Of a DNA stretch of 62,210 nt, positions 44,269 to 53,963 are shown piece by piece. The translations under genes and the position numbers were made by a program. This stretch comes from Opitutaceae bacterium. Its GTDB lineage: Bacteria; Verrucomicrobiota; Verrucomicrobiia; Opitutales; Opitutaceae. The notes under the pieces were generated by a model. The model made no database searches. It saw only the letters and a list, made by a program, of their open reading frames with translations, and had not been told where the DNA came from. The stretch's first letter is position 1. Each line of letters starts with the position of its first letter. The stretch is from positions 1 to 62,210 of the forward strand of contig JAGOJU010000019.1 of NCBI GenBank assembly GCA_017994935.1. The letters run 5' to 3'.

Positions 44269-44532
44269 ATGTCAACTGTCGCAAAACCCGATATCATCGC
44301 CCAATACAAGATTCACGAGAAGGACACCGGCTCGTCCGAAGTTCAAATCGCCCTGCTTACCGCTCGCATCAATCATCTGACTGAGCACCTGCGGTCGCAT
44401 CGCAAGGACTTCCACAGCCGCCGTGGCCTTCTGCAAATGGCCAGCCGGCGCCGCAAGCTCCTCGATTACTTGAAACGCCACGATCTGGCAAAGTATACCG
44501 AGCTCCTGCAAAAGCTGAGCCTCCGCAAATAG
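44269..44532 (+). CDS. rpsO: 30S ribosomal protein S15
   Basis: An 87-residue ribosomal protein that binds the central domain of 16S r[42 protein letters not shown] and LLDYLKR are the classic S15 blocks. The upstream frame to 44134 adds non-homologous residues, so ATG 44269 was chosen. rpsO next to pnp is a common bacterial arrangement. A strong terminator follows. Confidence 0.97.
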   Translation: MSTVAKPDIIAQYKIHEKDTGSSEVQIALLTARINHLTEHLRSHRKDFHSRRGLLQMASRRRKLLDYLKRHDLAKYTELLQKLSLRK

Positions 44533-44543
44533 TTTCTCCACTG

Positions 44544-44580
44544 GCGGGCGATCCGATACGCGGATCGCCCGCTGTCCTTT
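44544..44580 (+). terminator. terminator hairpin after rpsO
   Basis: A perfect 12-bp stem, GCGGGCGATCCG with its complement, closes an ATACG loop 11 bases beyond the rpsO stop and is followed by TGTCCTTT. The T-run is short, so it may be a partial terminator that lets some transcription continue into pnp. Confidence 0.75.
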
Positions 44581-44833
44581 GGGACCCTCGACTCAGACCG
44601 GGACATTTCCGAATAGCGCCACTTCCGCACTCCCACGCGGTTGCTGGATCTAACCGGAAATTTCTCGCGGCTGACGAGAAAGCAGGGAAACACCCACCCC
44701 CTCCCCGGCCGTCACAACGACGCCACCGGGGTACAAATGAACATGCGAAACCCGCATGGCTGAAACACCCGATCCCTCCTCTTCGCCGGCAACCCGGCCA
44801 GGCATGGGATCGAATGAAGCTAAAACATCACAT
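44581..44833 (+). promoter_or_regulatory. pnp upstream region with hairpin
   Basis: No gene is supported between the rpsO terminator and the chosen pnp start. It contains a perfect 7-bp hairpin, TTTCTCG with CGAGAAA over a 7-base loop, at 44661-44681. In enterobacteria a leader stem is cut by RNase III and used for pnp autoregulation, so this stem is a candidate counterpart. An in-frame ATG at 44756 would add 26 low-complexity residues to PNPase. Confidence 0.4.
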
Positions 44834-47032
44834 ATGAATCAGAAATACACTGTCGCCGTTCCCGGAATGGGAATGTCGTTCTCCACCGGTTCGATCGCGC
44901 AGCTCGCCAACGGCGCTGTCAATGTCTGCGTCGGCGAAACCAATGTCTTCGTCACTGCCTGTGTCGCCCAAAACATGCGTCCCGGCCAGGACTTCTTCCC
45001 CCTCACGGTCGACTACCGTGAAAAGTACGCCGCTGCCGGCCGTTTCCCGGGCGGCTACTTCAAGCGCGAAGGTCGGCCATCCGAAAAGGAGATCCTGACC
45101 TCCCGGCTCTGCGACCGGCCCTGTCGGCCGCTTTTCCCGGAAGGATTTCTGAATGAGGTCCAGATCATCGGGCAGCTCATGTCGGCCGACCAGATCAACG
45201 AAGCCGACATCCCCATGGTGAACGGCGCATCAGCCGCCCTTGCCATTTCAGACATCCCCTGGGCCGGCCCCATCGCAGCCGTCCGTGTGGCCCAGATCGA
45301 TGGTCAATTTGTCGCCAATCCCACCATTGAGCAGATGTTCTCCAGCACGCTCGACCTCATCTACGTCGGCACCGAGAAGGACATGCTGATGATTGAGGGT
45401 TCCGCCGACCAGATCAGCGAGGAGCGTTTCATCGAGGCTCTCGCGTTCGGGCATCAGGCAATCCAGCCGATTCTGCAGGCAATCAGGGAATTGGTCGCGC
45501 TTTGCGGCAAACCGAAGTCCACCTTCCCCCTGGTCGGCGCCACGCCCGAAGCCCGCGCCATCATCGAGCGCGTCGTGCCCGCGGACCGTATCGCCGGGGC
45601 AATCTTCGGAAAGGAAAAGGCCGCCCGCGGCGCTGCCGTAAAGGTGCTCAAGGAAGAGGCCAAGACCGCCCTGCTCGCCGAACTCGGAGAGGGCAAGTTC
45701 ACCGATGTCGACCTCAACGTCGTCTTCGAGGACCTGCAATACAAGGCCTACCGCAAGACCGTCCTCGAGCGCGGCGTGCGCGCCGATGGACGCGACGCCA
45801 GGGCCATCCGCCCCCTGCAGGCAAACGTCGGTGTCCTTCCGCGTGTCCATGGCTCGGCCATGTTCCAGCGCGGCGACACCCAGAACATCGCCATCACCAC
45901 CCTCGGCCCCACCAAGGAGGCCCAGGACATGGACGGCCTCACCGGTGGAGCCACCTCGAAATCCTTCATTCTCCACTACAACTTCCCTCCCTTCTCTGTC
46001 GGCGAAACCGGCCGCTTCACGGGACCCGGCCGTCGCGAGATCGGCCACGGTGCACTCGCTGAACGCTCCCTCGTTCCCGTCCTGCCCCCGGAGGACGTCT
46101 TCCCCTACTCCATCCGCGTCGTGTCCGAAATCATGGCCTCCAACGGATCGACTTCGATGGCTTCGATCTGCGGCGGATGCCTGGCCCTCATGGACGCCGG
46201 TGTGCCGATCATCGCCCCCGTCGCCGGCATCTCCTGCGGCCTGATGACTGAGGCCGCCGCCGACGGCTCCATCGCGAAATGGACCACCATCACCGACATT
46301 CTCGGCGAAGAGGATCATTTCGGTGACATGGACTTCAAGCTCGCAGGCACCACCAAGGGCATCACGGGCTTCCAGCTTGATCTCAAGATCAACGGCCTGC
46401 CGTTTGAGATCGCGAAGGCCGCGATCTTCCAGGCGCGCGACGCCCGGATCGAAATCCTCAAACTCATGCTCTCGGCCCTGCCCGCGCCCCGCAAGGACCT
46501 CTCCAAGTACGCGCCGCGCATCCAGACGATCCAGATCGATCCCGAGAAGATCGGCCTGCTCATCGGACCGGGAGGCAAGACCATCCGCCGCATCGTCGAA
46601 ACGACCGGCGCCCAGATTGACATCGCCGACGACGACTCCGGCAAGGTCTTCATCTACTCCAACAACGCGGACGCGATGAATCGCGCCGTGCAGGAGATCG
46701 ACTCACTTTGCGGTGGGGGTGCCCAGATCGAAATCGGCAAGATCTACCAGGGTCGCGTCACCGGCATCAAGGAGTTCGGCTGCTTCGTCGAATGTCTCCC
46801 CGGCAAGGAGGGGCTCTGCCATATCAGCGAGCTCGCCGACATGCGGGTGCGCCGCACCGAGGACGTCGTCAAAATGGGAGAAACCATCTGGGTGAAATGC
46901 GTCGGCATCGACGAGAAGAGCGGCAAGGTCCGACTCTCGCGCAAGGCCGCCATGAAGGAACGTGAACAGCAGCAGTCGGCACCCTCAGGTGCCGCAGCGC
47001 CGTCCGAGCCCGCCCCTGACGCAGGAGCCTGA
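44834..47032 (+). CDS. pnp: polyribonucleotide nucleotidyltransferase (PNPase)
   Basis: A 732-residue 3'-to-5' exoribonuclease of RNA turnover. Two RNase PH domains (about 10-140 and 325-540) flank a helical linker. A KH domain ([17 protein letters not shown]) and an S1 domain ([20 protein letters not shown]) follow, with an Ala/Pro-rich tail of about 20 residues. ATG 44834 gives the family's usual [11 protein letters not shown] start. The strong terminator at 47053 ends the operon. Confidence 0.97.
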   Translation: MNQKYTVAVPGMGMSFSTGSIAQLANGAVNVCVGETNVFVTACVAQNMRPGQDFFPLTVDYREKYAAAGRFPGGYFKREGRPSEKEILTSRLCDRPCRPLFPEGFLNEVQIIGQLMSADQINEADIPMVNGASAALAISDIPWAGPIAAVRVAQIDGQFVANPTIEQMFSSTLDLIYVGTEKDMLMIEGSADQISEERFIEALAFGHQAIQPILQAIRELVALCGKPKSTFPLVGATPEARAIIERVVPADRIAGAIFGKEKAARGAAVKVLKEEAKTALLAELGEGKFTDVDLNVVFEDLQYKAYRKTVLERGVRADGRDARAIRPLQANVGVLPRVHGSAMFQRGDTQNIAITTLGPTKEAQDMDGLTGGATSKSFILHYNFPPFSVGETGRFTGPGRREIGHGALAERSLVPVLPPEDVFPYSIRVVSEIMASNGSTSMASICGGCLALMDAGVPIIAPVAGISCGLMTEAAADGSIAKWTTITDILGEEDHFGDMDFKLAGTTKGITGFQLDLKINGLPFEIAKAAIFQARDARIEILKLMLSALPAPRKDLSKYAPRIQTIQIDPEKIGLLIGPGGKTIRRIVETTGAQIDIADDDSGKVFIYSNNADAMNRAVQEIDSLCGGGAQIEIGKIYQGRVTGIKEFGCFVECLPGKEGLCHISELADMRVRRTEDVVKMGETIWVKCVGIDEKSGKVRLSRKAAMKEREQQQSAPSGAAAPSEPAPDAGA

Positions 47033-47052
47033 CACCCTCCAATCGGGCAATG

Positions 47053-47081
47053 AACCGGGACCGCAGGGTTCCGGTTTTTTT
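47053..47081 (+). terminator. rho-independent terminator after pnp
   Basis: A 10-bp stem (one G-T pair) with loop GCAG begins 20 bases past the pnp stop. AACCGGGACC pairs with GGTTCCGGTT, and a run of T residues follows immediately. Confidence 0.9.
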
Positions 47082-47350
47082 GTCGGCTTGCGCACGAAGT
47101 CGGCAACGCCCTCAGCATCCACCGCCCCCATGCCTGGCTGAGCACCCGAAACACGCACGCGGTGTGCTGAAGCAAATGAGCGACACCGAAAACCAGTGTG
47201 CAATGAACACCGCGTCTACTGTCTCCCAGATCCGTGACGACGTCACAAACCGCCGTCTCGATCCTTTCAGGCAGGCAGCGAACGGGATTGAGGCGGTTGC
47301 CACAGTCCTCAATCTCGTAAGGACTCATCACCGCAAGATCGCAGCTCTCC
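47082..47350. other. intergenic stretch, no supported gene
   Basis: Between the pnp terminator and the small membrane-anchored protein I see no convincing gene. A frame from ATG 47176 runs to 47436, but it overlaps the next gene by 86 bases and has no recognisable domain. No tRNA or clear promoter box was found. Confidence 0.6.
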
Positions 47351-47650
47351 ATGATCACCCACCTGATCGCATTCATTGGCGGTTGCATCACCGTAGTCCT
47401 TTGGCGGGCCCTGCGACAGAGACCCGCAGGCGTTGAAACCCCGGAACTGCCGGTCGGAGAGAAGCCGCCGTCAGACGAGGACCTCGATGCAGCAATCCTG
47501 AACTACATTTCGACCAACCGCGTCTATCACATCAATGACCTCTGCCAGGCTCTGCACCATCCCAAGGGTGCCCGCTATGTCCGCGGCCGTTTCCACAAAC
47601 TGATGGAGCTCGGCAAAATCAAGTACCAGGACATGACCTACACCACCTGA
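47351..47650 (+). CDS. small membrane-anchored protein, possibly winged-helix-like
   Basis: A 99-residue protein. An N-terminal hydrophobic segment ([14 protein letters not shown]) suggests a single membrane anchor, followed by a linker of about 25 residues rich in Pro and Glu and a compact C-terminal helical part: [23 protein letters not shown], then [21 protein letters not shown]. That order of helices and a final strand resembles a winged helix. Its stop and the ATG of the ABC ATPase share one base (TGATG), so they are translationally coupled. I do not recognise a named family. It may help place or regulate the ATPase. Confidence 0.65.
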   Translation: MITHLIAFIGGCITVVLWRALRQRPAGVETPELPVGEKPPSDEDLDAAILNYISTNRVYHINDLCQALHHPKGARYVRGRFHKLMELGKIKYQDMTYTT

Positions 47651-48633
47651 TGCCCCTCATCGAAGTCAATGGCCTGAGCCGGGTTTTCCTCACTTACAAG
47701 AAGCAACCCGGCTTCTGGGGTGGAGTCGCCGGGCTCTTCAAGCGCCGCCACGAGCAGATCTGGGCCGCGCGCGACATCAGCTTCAACATCGAGGAAGGCG
47801 AATTCGTGGGTTTCCTCGGACCCAATGGCGCGGGCAAGACGACCACGCTGAAGATGCTGGCCGGATTGATCTATCCGACAAGCGGCAGCGCGCGCATCGC
47901 AGGATTCAACCCCAGCAAACGCGACAACGCCTACAGGCGAATCTTCGCTCTCGTGCTCGGTCAGAAAAACCAGCTCTGGTGGGACCTGCCGGCGAACGAA
48001 TCCTTCGCGCTGCTGCGTCACATCTACGACATTCCCGCCGCGGCTTATCGGGAAACTCTCGACGAACTCGTCTCGCTCCTCGGTGTGGCCGACAAGCTGT
48101 CCGTGATGGTCCGCGAACTGTCCCTCGGCGAACGCATGAAGATGGAGCTCATCGCCGCTCTGCTCCACAAGCCCCGCGTCCTGTTTCTCGATGAACCCAC
48201 CATCGGACTCGACATCATTTCCCAAAAGGCGGTCCGCACGTTTCTTCGCGACTACAACAGGAAACACAAGGTCACCATCCTCCTGACCAGCCACTACATG
48301 GCGGACATCGAGGCGCTCTGCGAACGTGTGATCATCATTCACAAGGGCAGGAAGGTCTACGACGGGAACCTCGCCAACCTCGAAGGGGAGAGAAACTCGC
48401 GCATGCGCCAGGTGGTTTTCCTTCCCCAGGATCCCGCCGCTGTGCCTGCAGACTGGAGGTCCTCCCATGGCGAAACCACCCGCGAAGCGGATACGGGAAA
48501 AATTGTCGTCCAAGTGAAGGCGGAAGCGATCTCGCGTGCGATCCAGGAGATCATGAGCACAACCCCGATCGCCGACATCACCATCGAGGAGGAACCCCTC
48601 GAAAACATCATCGGCAAGGTGTTCTCCCAGTAA
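47650..48633 (+). CDS. ABC transporter ATP-binding protein (ABC-2 type), orphan
   Basis: A 327-residue ATPase. Walker A is GPNGAGKTTT near residues 57-66, Walker B is VLFLDEPTIGLD, and the signature is LSLGERMKMELI instead of LSGGQ. The YKKQPGFWGGVAGLFKRRHEQ insertion between the first strands and the roughly 80-residue C-terminal extension resemble the ATPases of two-permease ABC-2 exporters. No permease gene is adjacent: the next gene is a sulfatase on the opposite strand, ending 8 bases away. It is coupled to the preceding small membrane protein. Confidence 0.88.
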   Translation: MPLIEVNGLSRVFLTYKKQPGFWGGVAGLFKRRHEQIWAARDISFNIEEGEFVGFLGPNGAGKTTTLKMLAGLIYPTSGSARIAGFNPSKRDNAYRRIFALVLGQKNQLWWDLPANESFALLRHIYDIPAAAYRETLDELVSLLGVADKLSVMVRELSLGERMKMELIAALLHKPRVLFLDEPTIGLDIISQKAVRTFLRDYNRKHKVTILLTSHYMADIEALCERVIIIHKGRKVYDGNLANLEGERNSRMRQVVFLPQDPAAVPADWRSSHGETTREADTGKIVVQVKAEAISRAIQEIMSTTPIADITIEEEPLENIIGKVFSQ

Positions 48634-48641
48634 CGCGCCTC

Positions 48642-50006
48642 TCAGAGCTGCGGTTTTCCGGGAACCATGCGGCGCTGCTGCTCTTCAACGGCTTCACGAA
48701 TTCTCTTCAGGATGTCGGGGTGCTCCGCGGCAATATTGAAACTCTCCCCGGGATCCGTGCCGAGATCGAAGAGTAGCGGCGGCTCATGCGTCTCCGCCTT
48801 CGCCTTTCCATACCCGGTCTGCGTAAGGAAATGCGCCTTGTAGTTGCCCAGCCGGCACGCAAAGAGCTTGTCACCCCGATAGTAGAAGAACGGCCGCTCG
48901 GACAACGTTTCCCCTCTGAACAGAAGGGACGAAAGATCACGTCCATCAATTTCCCGGTCGCTGGGAACGCTTGCTCCGCCCAGCGCGAGCGCGGTCGAAA
49001 ACAGGTCCATCCCATTTGCCGGTTCTCCCGTGATGCCCGGTGCAATCCTCCCGGGCCACCAGGCGATTCCGGGCACACGCATGCCGCCTTCCCACGTGCT
49101 TCCCTTGCCGTCCCGCAGCGGCCCGGCACTTCCGCCCTGCTGTTGCATCGTCAGCCATGGCCCGTTGTCGCTCGTGAAGAAGACGAGCGTATTTTCGGCG
49201 AGCCCCTCGACACGAAGCGCAGCCATCACCTGACCGACACTCCAGTCAATCTCCTCCACCGTGTCACCATAGATGCCGCGGCGGCTCTTGCCCTTGAACG
49301 CGGGCGATGCGAAGAGGGGCACGTGCGGAAATGTGTGCGCAAAATACAGGAAGAAGGGTGACGCCTTGTGAGTGCGGATGAACTTGACGGCTTCCTCGGT
49401 GTACCGGCGGGTCAACGTTGTCTGGTCCGCCGGCTTCTCATAGACCTTGCCGTTTAGCATGAGGGGCACCATCCAGCCATCCTCGGGCGGATTGGATGAC
49501 CGGGAGGAGGTGCGGGGCATTTCCGGCCGGAGGTCCATGTCGTTCGAATAGGGAAGACCAAACGAGTAGTCGAATCCGTGGTCGCCGGGGCGTCCACCTG
49601 GGTGGATGCCGAGGTGCCATTTCCCCAGGTGGGCCGTCGCATATCCCCGCTGCTTCAAAGCACTGGCAATCGTAATTTCCTCCTGGGGAAGTCCCCCGGG
49701 TGAATCAGGAAATAGGACGCGCCGCTTTCCAGCCATGCCACTGCGAATCGGATAGCGCCCGGTAAGGAGTCCCGCCCGGCTGGGTGTGCACACTTCGGCC
49801 GCAGAATAGAAATCCGTGAAGCGCAATCCGTCCGCTGCCATCCGGTCCAGATTGGGAGTACGGATGCTCGGTGAGCCGTAGCACCCCAGATCACCATAAC
49901 CCATGTCGTCCGTCAGGATGATGATGATGTTCGGCGCCCGTGCCAAGGAATCCGGCACCGATGACAGAATGGACAGCGCCACAAGAAGCAGGGAGAGGTA
50001 TTTCAT
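48642..50006 (-). CDS. secreted sulfatase, arylsulfatase family
   Basis: A 454-residue enzyme with a signal peptide of about 22 residues. The formylglycine site is CTPSRAGLLTGRY, Cys73, to be matured by a formylglycine-generating enzyme that is not in the window. ILTDDMGYGDLGCYG (Asp33, Asp34) and FTSDNGPW complete the calcium site. It hydrolyses sulfate esters, probably on sulfated polysaccharides or sugars, outside the cytoplasm. ATG 50006 was preferred over the frame's 50189 because it places the signal peptide first. The enzyme may act with the glycan locus that continues to the right on the same strand. Confidence 0.93.
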   Translation of the reverse strand: MKYLSLLLVALSILSSVPDSLARAPNIIIILTDDMGYGDLGCYGSPSIRTPNLDRMAADGLRFTDFYSAAEVCTPSRAGLLTGRYPIRSGMAGKRRVLFPDSPGGLPQEEITIASALKQRGYATAHLGKWHLGIHPGGRPGDHGFDYSFGLPYSNDMDLRPEMPRTSSRSSNPPEDGWMVPLMLNGKVYEKPADQTTLTRRYTEEAVKFIRTHKASPFFLYFAHTFPHVPLFASPAFKGKSRRGIYGDTVEEIDWSVGQVMAALRVEGLAENTLVFFTSDNGPWLTMQQQGGSAGPLRDGKGSTWEGGMRVPGIAWWPGRIAPGITGEPANGMDLFSTALALGGASVPSDREIDGRDLSSLLFRGETLSERPFFYYRGDKLFACRLGNYKAHFLTQTGYGKAKAETHEPPLLFDLGTDPGESFNIAAEHPDILKRIREAVEEQQRRMVPGKPQL

Positions 50007-50207
50007 GGGATGGCAACGAATAGCTGCCCAACTTGCGCGCCGCTCACGCGGACCGCAATGCCCGAGTCCCTGCGGACTCAAATTCCTCCCTTCCTCCTTG
50101 CTGGAACGCACCACGGTGCCGGCCGCTGACTCACAAGCGTTTGCGACCGGCGATCCAGGATTGGATCTCACCCTCCAGTTCCCAAGCAAATCCTTTATCT
50201 TCGACCC

Positions 50208-51752
50208 TCACTCAATTGTTGGAGGACTAAGCGAAGGTTGCACCGTCCGGTGCGGGTGGGGCGGTTCTTTCAGTCGATCGCGCAGATCCTTGTAGGCAAA
50301 ACCGAGCGCGATACAGACGACGAGGATGATCGCACCATATCCCGTGGAGATCGCAACCGCCCAGGATGAGGCCGGAAGCATGCCAAAGACGATCGCCGTG
50401 ATGATCGCGATTCCCACCGAACTTCCGATGCGCTGTCCCGTCTGCATCACCGCGCCCGAACTCCCGGCATACTCCACGGGCACCTCGTCCAGCGTCAGAA
50501 CCTGATTCGGGGTAATGATGGATCCCTGCGCGAGTCCTATGAAGGAGAGCGACGCCATCAGCCACCAGACATTGAGATGCCCACCCGAATGAAGAAGGAT
50601 GATGGCCGCGCTCGAGGCGAGCCCAAGTATGGCCAGCCACAGGCCGCCGATGACGATCCTTCGTCCAAATTTCATCACACGGCGTCCGGCCCAATGGGCC
50701 GAATAGGCAGAGAGCAGCGCGGCAGGGATGCCAAACGTGCCCGCTTCGAGCGCGGACTTTCCACTTCCCTCCTGCACGTAGAGCATCACGAGCACCCAGA
50801 TGCTCGACATGCCGAGAAAGCACAGTGTCATGATGGTCGCGCCATTGGCGAAACTCGGAGTCCGGAAGATGTTCAAGTCGACCATCGGACTGAATCCCCT
50901 GCGGGCGTGCCGCCGTTCCCATTTCACCCAAAGATGGCACAACGCAGCACCCGCCGGCAGCAGCAGCCAGGTCAGCGGCGACGAGCGTGATTCGACAAAC
51001 GGGAAAAGCACCGCCAGCACTGCCATGCAGAGAAGGAGGGAGCCGACAGGATCCAGCGACGCCAACGGCGTGCCCGCCCTGCGCTCCTGTTTCGACGCCG
51101 GCAGGCCAGTCCATCGGAACAGCGGTTTCGGGAACCACATCAATCCCAGGACGAGGATCGCTATTCCAATCGGAAGATTGACCAGAAACGTCAGCCTCCA
51201 TCCCAGTTCGAGACCGCCCACGTGAATGAGAAACCCACCCAGCACCGGACCCGTGGCCACGGAAAACCCAACCGTCGTGCCCAAATGACCAAATGCCCGG
51301 CCACGTGCCTCCCCACGGAAATACTCCTGAATTATGCCAACGCCCTGGGGATTCAGAATGCCGGAGCCAATTCCCTGAACAAAACGCGCACCGTTAAGCC
51401 AGTTGGCGCTCGGGGCAAGCCCGCCCGCAACTGACGAGGCGGTGAAGATCACGACTCCCACGAGAAAAATCCCGCCCCTGCCCATGAGATCGCCAGCACG
51501 TCCTGCCGCCACGAGCACGACTCCGAAGGTCAGCGCGTAGCCGGACAGCACCCACTGCAGATCGGACAGCGACGCATGGAGCGCATGCTGGATCGAGGGA
51601 AGGGCGACATTGACGATGCTCACATCGATCAGTGACATGAAGATCGACAGCAGCAGGATGATAAGCACTCGCCGGCGAGTCTTGTCCGACAGATTCTCTG
51701 CCGATGTCCGCTCCCCATCGGCTCCTGGCCGGTCCGTCGTATCAGACTGCAT
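50208..51752 (-). CDS. MFS transporter, DHA2 (14-helix) family
   Basis: A 514-residue inner-membrane protein with 14 predicted helices. The first helix reads RVLIILLLSIFMSLIDVSIVNVALPSIQ, motif A is GRAGDLMGRGGIF, and GLMWFPKP follows helix 6. These match EmrB/QacA-type proton antiporters. Its ATG overlaps the stop of the DMT gene by 11 bases, so the two are probably co-transcribed. Its place beside GlcNAc genes suggests export of a sugar or waste product, though drug efflux is equally possible. Confidence 0.88.
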   Translation of the reverse strand: MQSDTTDRPGADGERTSAENLSDKTRRRVLIILLLSIFMSLIDVSIVNVALPSIQHALHASLSDLQWVLSGYALTFGVVLVAAGRAGDLMGRGGIFLVGVVIFTASSVAGGLAPSANWLNGARFVQGIGSGILNPQGVGIIQEYFRGEARGRAFGHLGTTVGFSVATGPVLGGFLIHVGGLELGWRLTFLVNLPIGIAILVLGLMWFPKPLFRWTGLPASKQERRAGTPLASLDPVGSLLLCMAVLAVLFPFVESRSSPLTWLLLPAGAALCHLWVKWERRHARRGFSPMVDLNIFRTPSFANGATIMTLCFLGMSSIWVLVMLYVQEGSGKSALEAGTFGIPAALLSAYSAHWAGRRVMKFGRRIVIGGLWLAILGLASSAAIILLHSGGHLNVWWLMASLSFIGLAQGSIITPNQVLTLDEVPVEYAGSSGAVMQTGQRIGSSVGIAIITAIVFGMLPASSWAVAISTGYGAIILVVCIALGFAYKDLRDRLKEPPHPHRTVQPSLSPPTIE

Positions 51753-52746
51753 GAAGGTGAATACGTGATCGGTTCACCCGTTCCGCGCAACCCCTGCTTT
51801 TGGAATCCACCGACTTACCCCATGGCGTGAGGATATCCGCCCGGTCTGCCGCCTCCGGCTTCGAACGTCCGAAGGACACGATCAACACCGCTCCGGCGAC
51901 CATGATGAGCGAACCGATGAGCCGCCTTTTGATGTTCCTCTCCCTGAAAAAATGATGCCCCAGAAACACACTGACAAGCGTCGAGAGCTGGAACAGCGCG
52001 AGCGAATAACCAACCTGCAGCTTCCCGAACGTGAAAAGCGTCGCCGCCTGCATCAGCCCGGTCGTCAACGCGAGGCCAAGCCAGAGCCGTCCATTCCCTG
52101 CCATCCGGCGTACGTCAAATCCCTCGACACTTCGCCTGAGCACCGCGACGGCAATCAGCGCAAAGGGCAACCCCAGGATCGACCAGAAAAGAAACGTGAC
52201 AAGTGGCGTTGAATGCAGGATCGCCCGTTTGAGAAACACGGCTTCAGTTGCAGAAAAAACCAGTGCCGCCAGACGCAGTCGCACACCGCGGTCACGCATG
52301 AACTGAAGCAGTGCCCGGTTGTGCGCCTGACCCGGGGCACGTTCAACAACGAAGAGACTTCCCGCAAGCACCAGGAACACACCCGCCACGCCCGCCACAC
52401 TTGGAATTTCCCCGAGGAAGATGACTGCCAGGAAAAGGCTGAGTACTGACTTGTAGGCATTGATCGGCCCAAGGATAGAAAGATCGCCTTCCCTCAGCGC
52501 ATAGACGATCAGCGCGTTTCCCACGACTGCGAGCCCGGCACAGAGCACGATGTTCACCCAGAACACGGAATCCAGCCGGTCCCATGCCACCATCGGCAGG
52601 AACGAAAGGGCCACCGGTGTGAGAATTGCATGGGTGACCGCGATGACAGCAAGCGGATGCGCTCCGCGGATGGTCAGTTGCTTCTGGAAGACATTTGAAA
52701 GCGGATTTGCGACAATCCGCAGCGTCACGTAGAGCGCCGTCAGCAT
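51742..52746 (-). CDS. EamA-type (DMT superfamily) transporter
   Basis: A 334-residue protein with about ten membrane helices in two EamA-like halves. GNALIVYALREGDLSILGPINAYKSVLSLFLAVIFLGE in the first half and FTFGKLQVGYSLALFQLSTLVSVFLGHHFFRE in the second are typical of the superfamily. A roughly 40-residue polar tail ends the protein and overlaps the next gene. It may carry a sugar or amino acid metabolite. It starts 37 bases after nagA's stop, so co-transcription is likely. Confidence 0.85.
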   Translation of the reverse strand: MLTALYVTLRIVANPLSNVFQKQLTIRGAHPLAVIAVTHAILTPVALSFLPMVAWDRLDSVFWVNIVLCAGLAVVGNALIVYALREGDLSILGPINAYKSVLSLFLAVIFLGEIPSVAGVAGVFLVLAGSLFVVERAPGQAHNRALLQFMRDRGVRLRLAALVFSATEAVFLKRAILHSTPLVTFLFWSILGLPFALIAVAVLRRSVEGFDVRRMAGNGRLWLGLALTTGLMQAATLFTFGKLQVGYSLALFQLSTLVSVFLGHHFFRERNIKRRLIGSLIMVAGAVLIVSFGRSKPEAADRADILTPWGKSVDSKSRGCAERVNRSRIHLHAV

Positions 52747-52783
52747 TCAGCCAACTCGTATCGCTCGCCGCCCCGTTGACGAT

Positions 52784-53737
52784 TCAAATCCTGCCCGGAC
52801 TCCGGCCGGAACCGTCGTCAGGCGGCCCGAGCCCGACAACTGCAATCGCGCGTTCACCGCAGGCCGCGGTGGCTTCCTCCGCACTCCATCCGAGATGACG
52901 CTGCACGTTGGCGCAGGCGCGATCCATCGTCAGCGACGATCCCGCAAAATTGGTTTTTCCCGGTTCCCTTACCACACCGTCCTCTCCGACATCCAAATTC
53001 AGACGTCCAAGGGAGTAGCGTCCCGGGCCCGCGCCTGCCGCAGCCATGCAATCAGTCGTGAAAATGACGCGGTCGCGCGGTTTCGCGCGCACGAAATTCT
53101 TCAGCACCGCAGGCGGCAGATGGACCCCATCCGGTATGAACGCCGCCACCAATTCATCGCGCGCCAGCAATCGCTGCATGATATTGTCGTGACGCGGCAA
53201 CTGCCCCGGAACTCCGTTGCCAAGATGCGTGCAGAGTCGGAGACCGGCATCGATCGCAGCATCGATCGCAGCGTCCCCTGCATCCGAATGCCCAATGGAA
53301 GTACAGATTCCCCGCCCGGAGAGTTCGCGAACAAAGGATGCGGAGCCCGGCCATTCCGGCGCGAGGGTGACGAGCCGCAGTCGCCCCCTCGCCGCGGCAT
53401 GAAGCCGGTCAAACTCCCGCAAGTCCGGCGCCTTCATCAATTCCGCAGGATGAGCGCCATGGAATCCGGGCAAGGGGCTGAGGTAGGGACCTTCCAGGTG
53501 GTAGCCAGCAACAACTTCAGCGAACGCACTGTCACCCAACAAGGATTCAATGCGGGCGAATTGCCGTTCGAGCTGCTCGACGGGCGCCGTGATCAACGTG
53601 AGTAGAATCCGCGTCCCCCGAGCGCGAAGAGCAGAGAGCGCCCGATCCAATTCGACCGCACCCAGCCCAGGGCTCTGGAAATCCACGCCGGCAAACCCGT
53701 TCACCTGGTGATCAAAATAAGTCATGGGCAAGGTCAT
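52784..53737 (-). CDS. nagA: N-acetylglucosamine-6-phosphate deacetylase
   Basis: A 317-residue amidohydrolase converting GlcNAc-6-P to glucosamine-6-P. Metal and catalytic residues are visible: YHLEGPYL (Glu82), SIGHSDA (His150), CTHLGNG (His171), IPDGVHLPP and the catalytic TTDCMAAAG (Asp229). It is about 60 residues shorter than usual NagA: the small beta-sandwich domain formed by the outer parts of the chain is reduced, the protein beginning directly at YFDHQVNGFAGVDFQ. An ATG 12 bases inside is an alternative start. With NagB it channels GlcNAc into glycolysis. Confidence 0.92.
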   Translation of the reverse strand: MTLPMTYFDHQVNGFAGVDFQSPGLGAVELDRALSALRARGTRILLTLITAPVEQLERQFARIESLLGDSAFAEVVAGYHLEGPYLSPLPGFHGAHPAELMKAPDLREFDRLHAAARGRLRLVTLAPEWPGSASFVRELSGRGICTSIGHSDAGDAAIDAAIDAGLRLCTHLGNGVPGQLPRHDNIMQRLLARDELVAAFIPDGVHLPPAVLKNFVRAKPRDRVIFTTDCMAAAGAGPGRYSLGRLNLDVGEDGVVREPGKTNFAGSSLTMDRACANVQRHLGWSAEEATAACGERAIAVVGLGPPDDGSGRSPGRI

Positions 53738-53963
53738 TCAGAAGCAAACGCCGGCCGAACCCGGAGGACAATGCCTTACGTTACCCGCCGACGTCCTTCT
53801 ATTGTGCGACAGATCACCGGGTGGCAAGGGCGTGGAGGCGGCGGGCTGCCGGCGAAAGACGCGCCAAGACCGACCGGCGAGGGCCCGACGTTGAGGCTGA
53901 TCTCGCCTCGCAGGTAGTCGCGATCAGTCGCGTCCTCCCTCTTTCCTGCATTTCGGACAATCA

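Noticed and set aside
47176..47436. Possible small protein beginning MSDTENQ
   Set aside because: It overlaps the well-placed 99-residue gene by 86 bases, ends in a basic tail typical of random frames, and lacks a ribosome binding site.
53160..53280. Short repeat ATCGATCGCAGC near nagA position 155-165
   Set aside because: It is only two copies encoding AIDA-AIDA within the nagA barrel; this is too short to treat as a repeat element.
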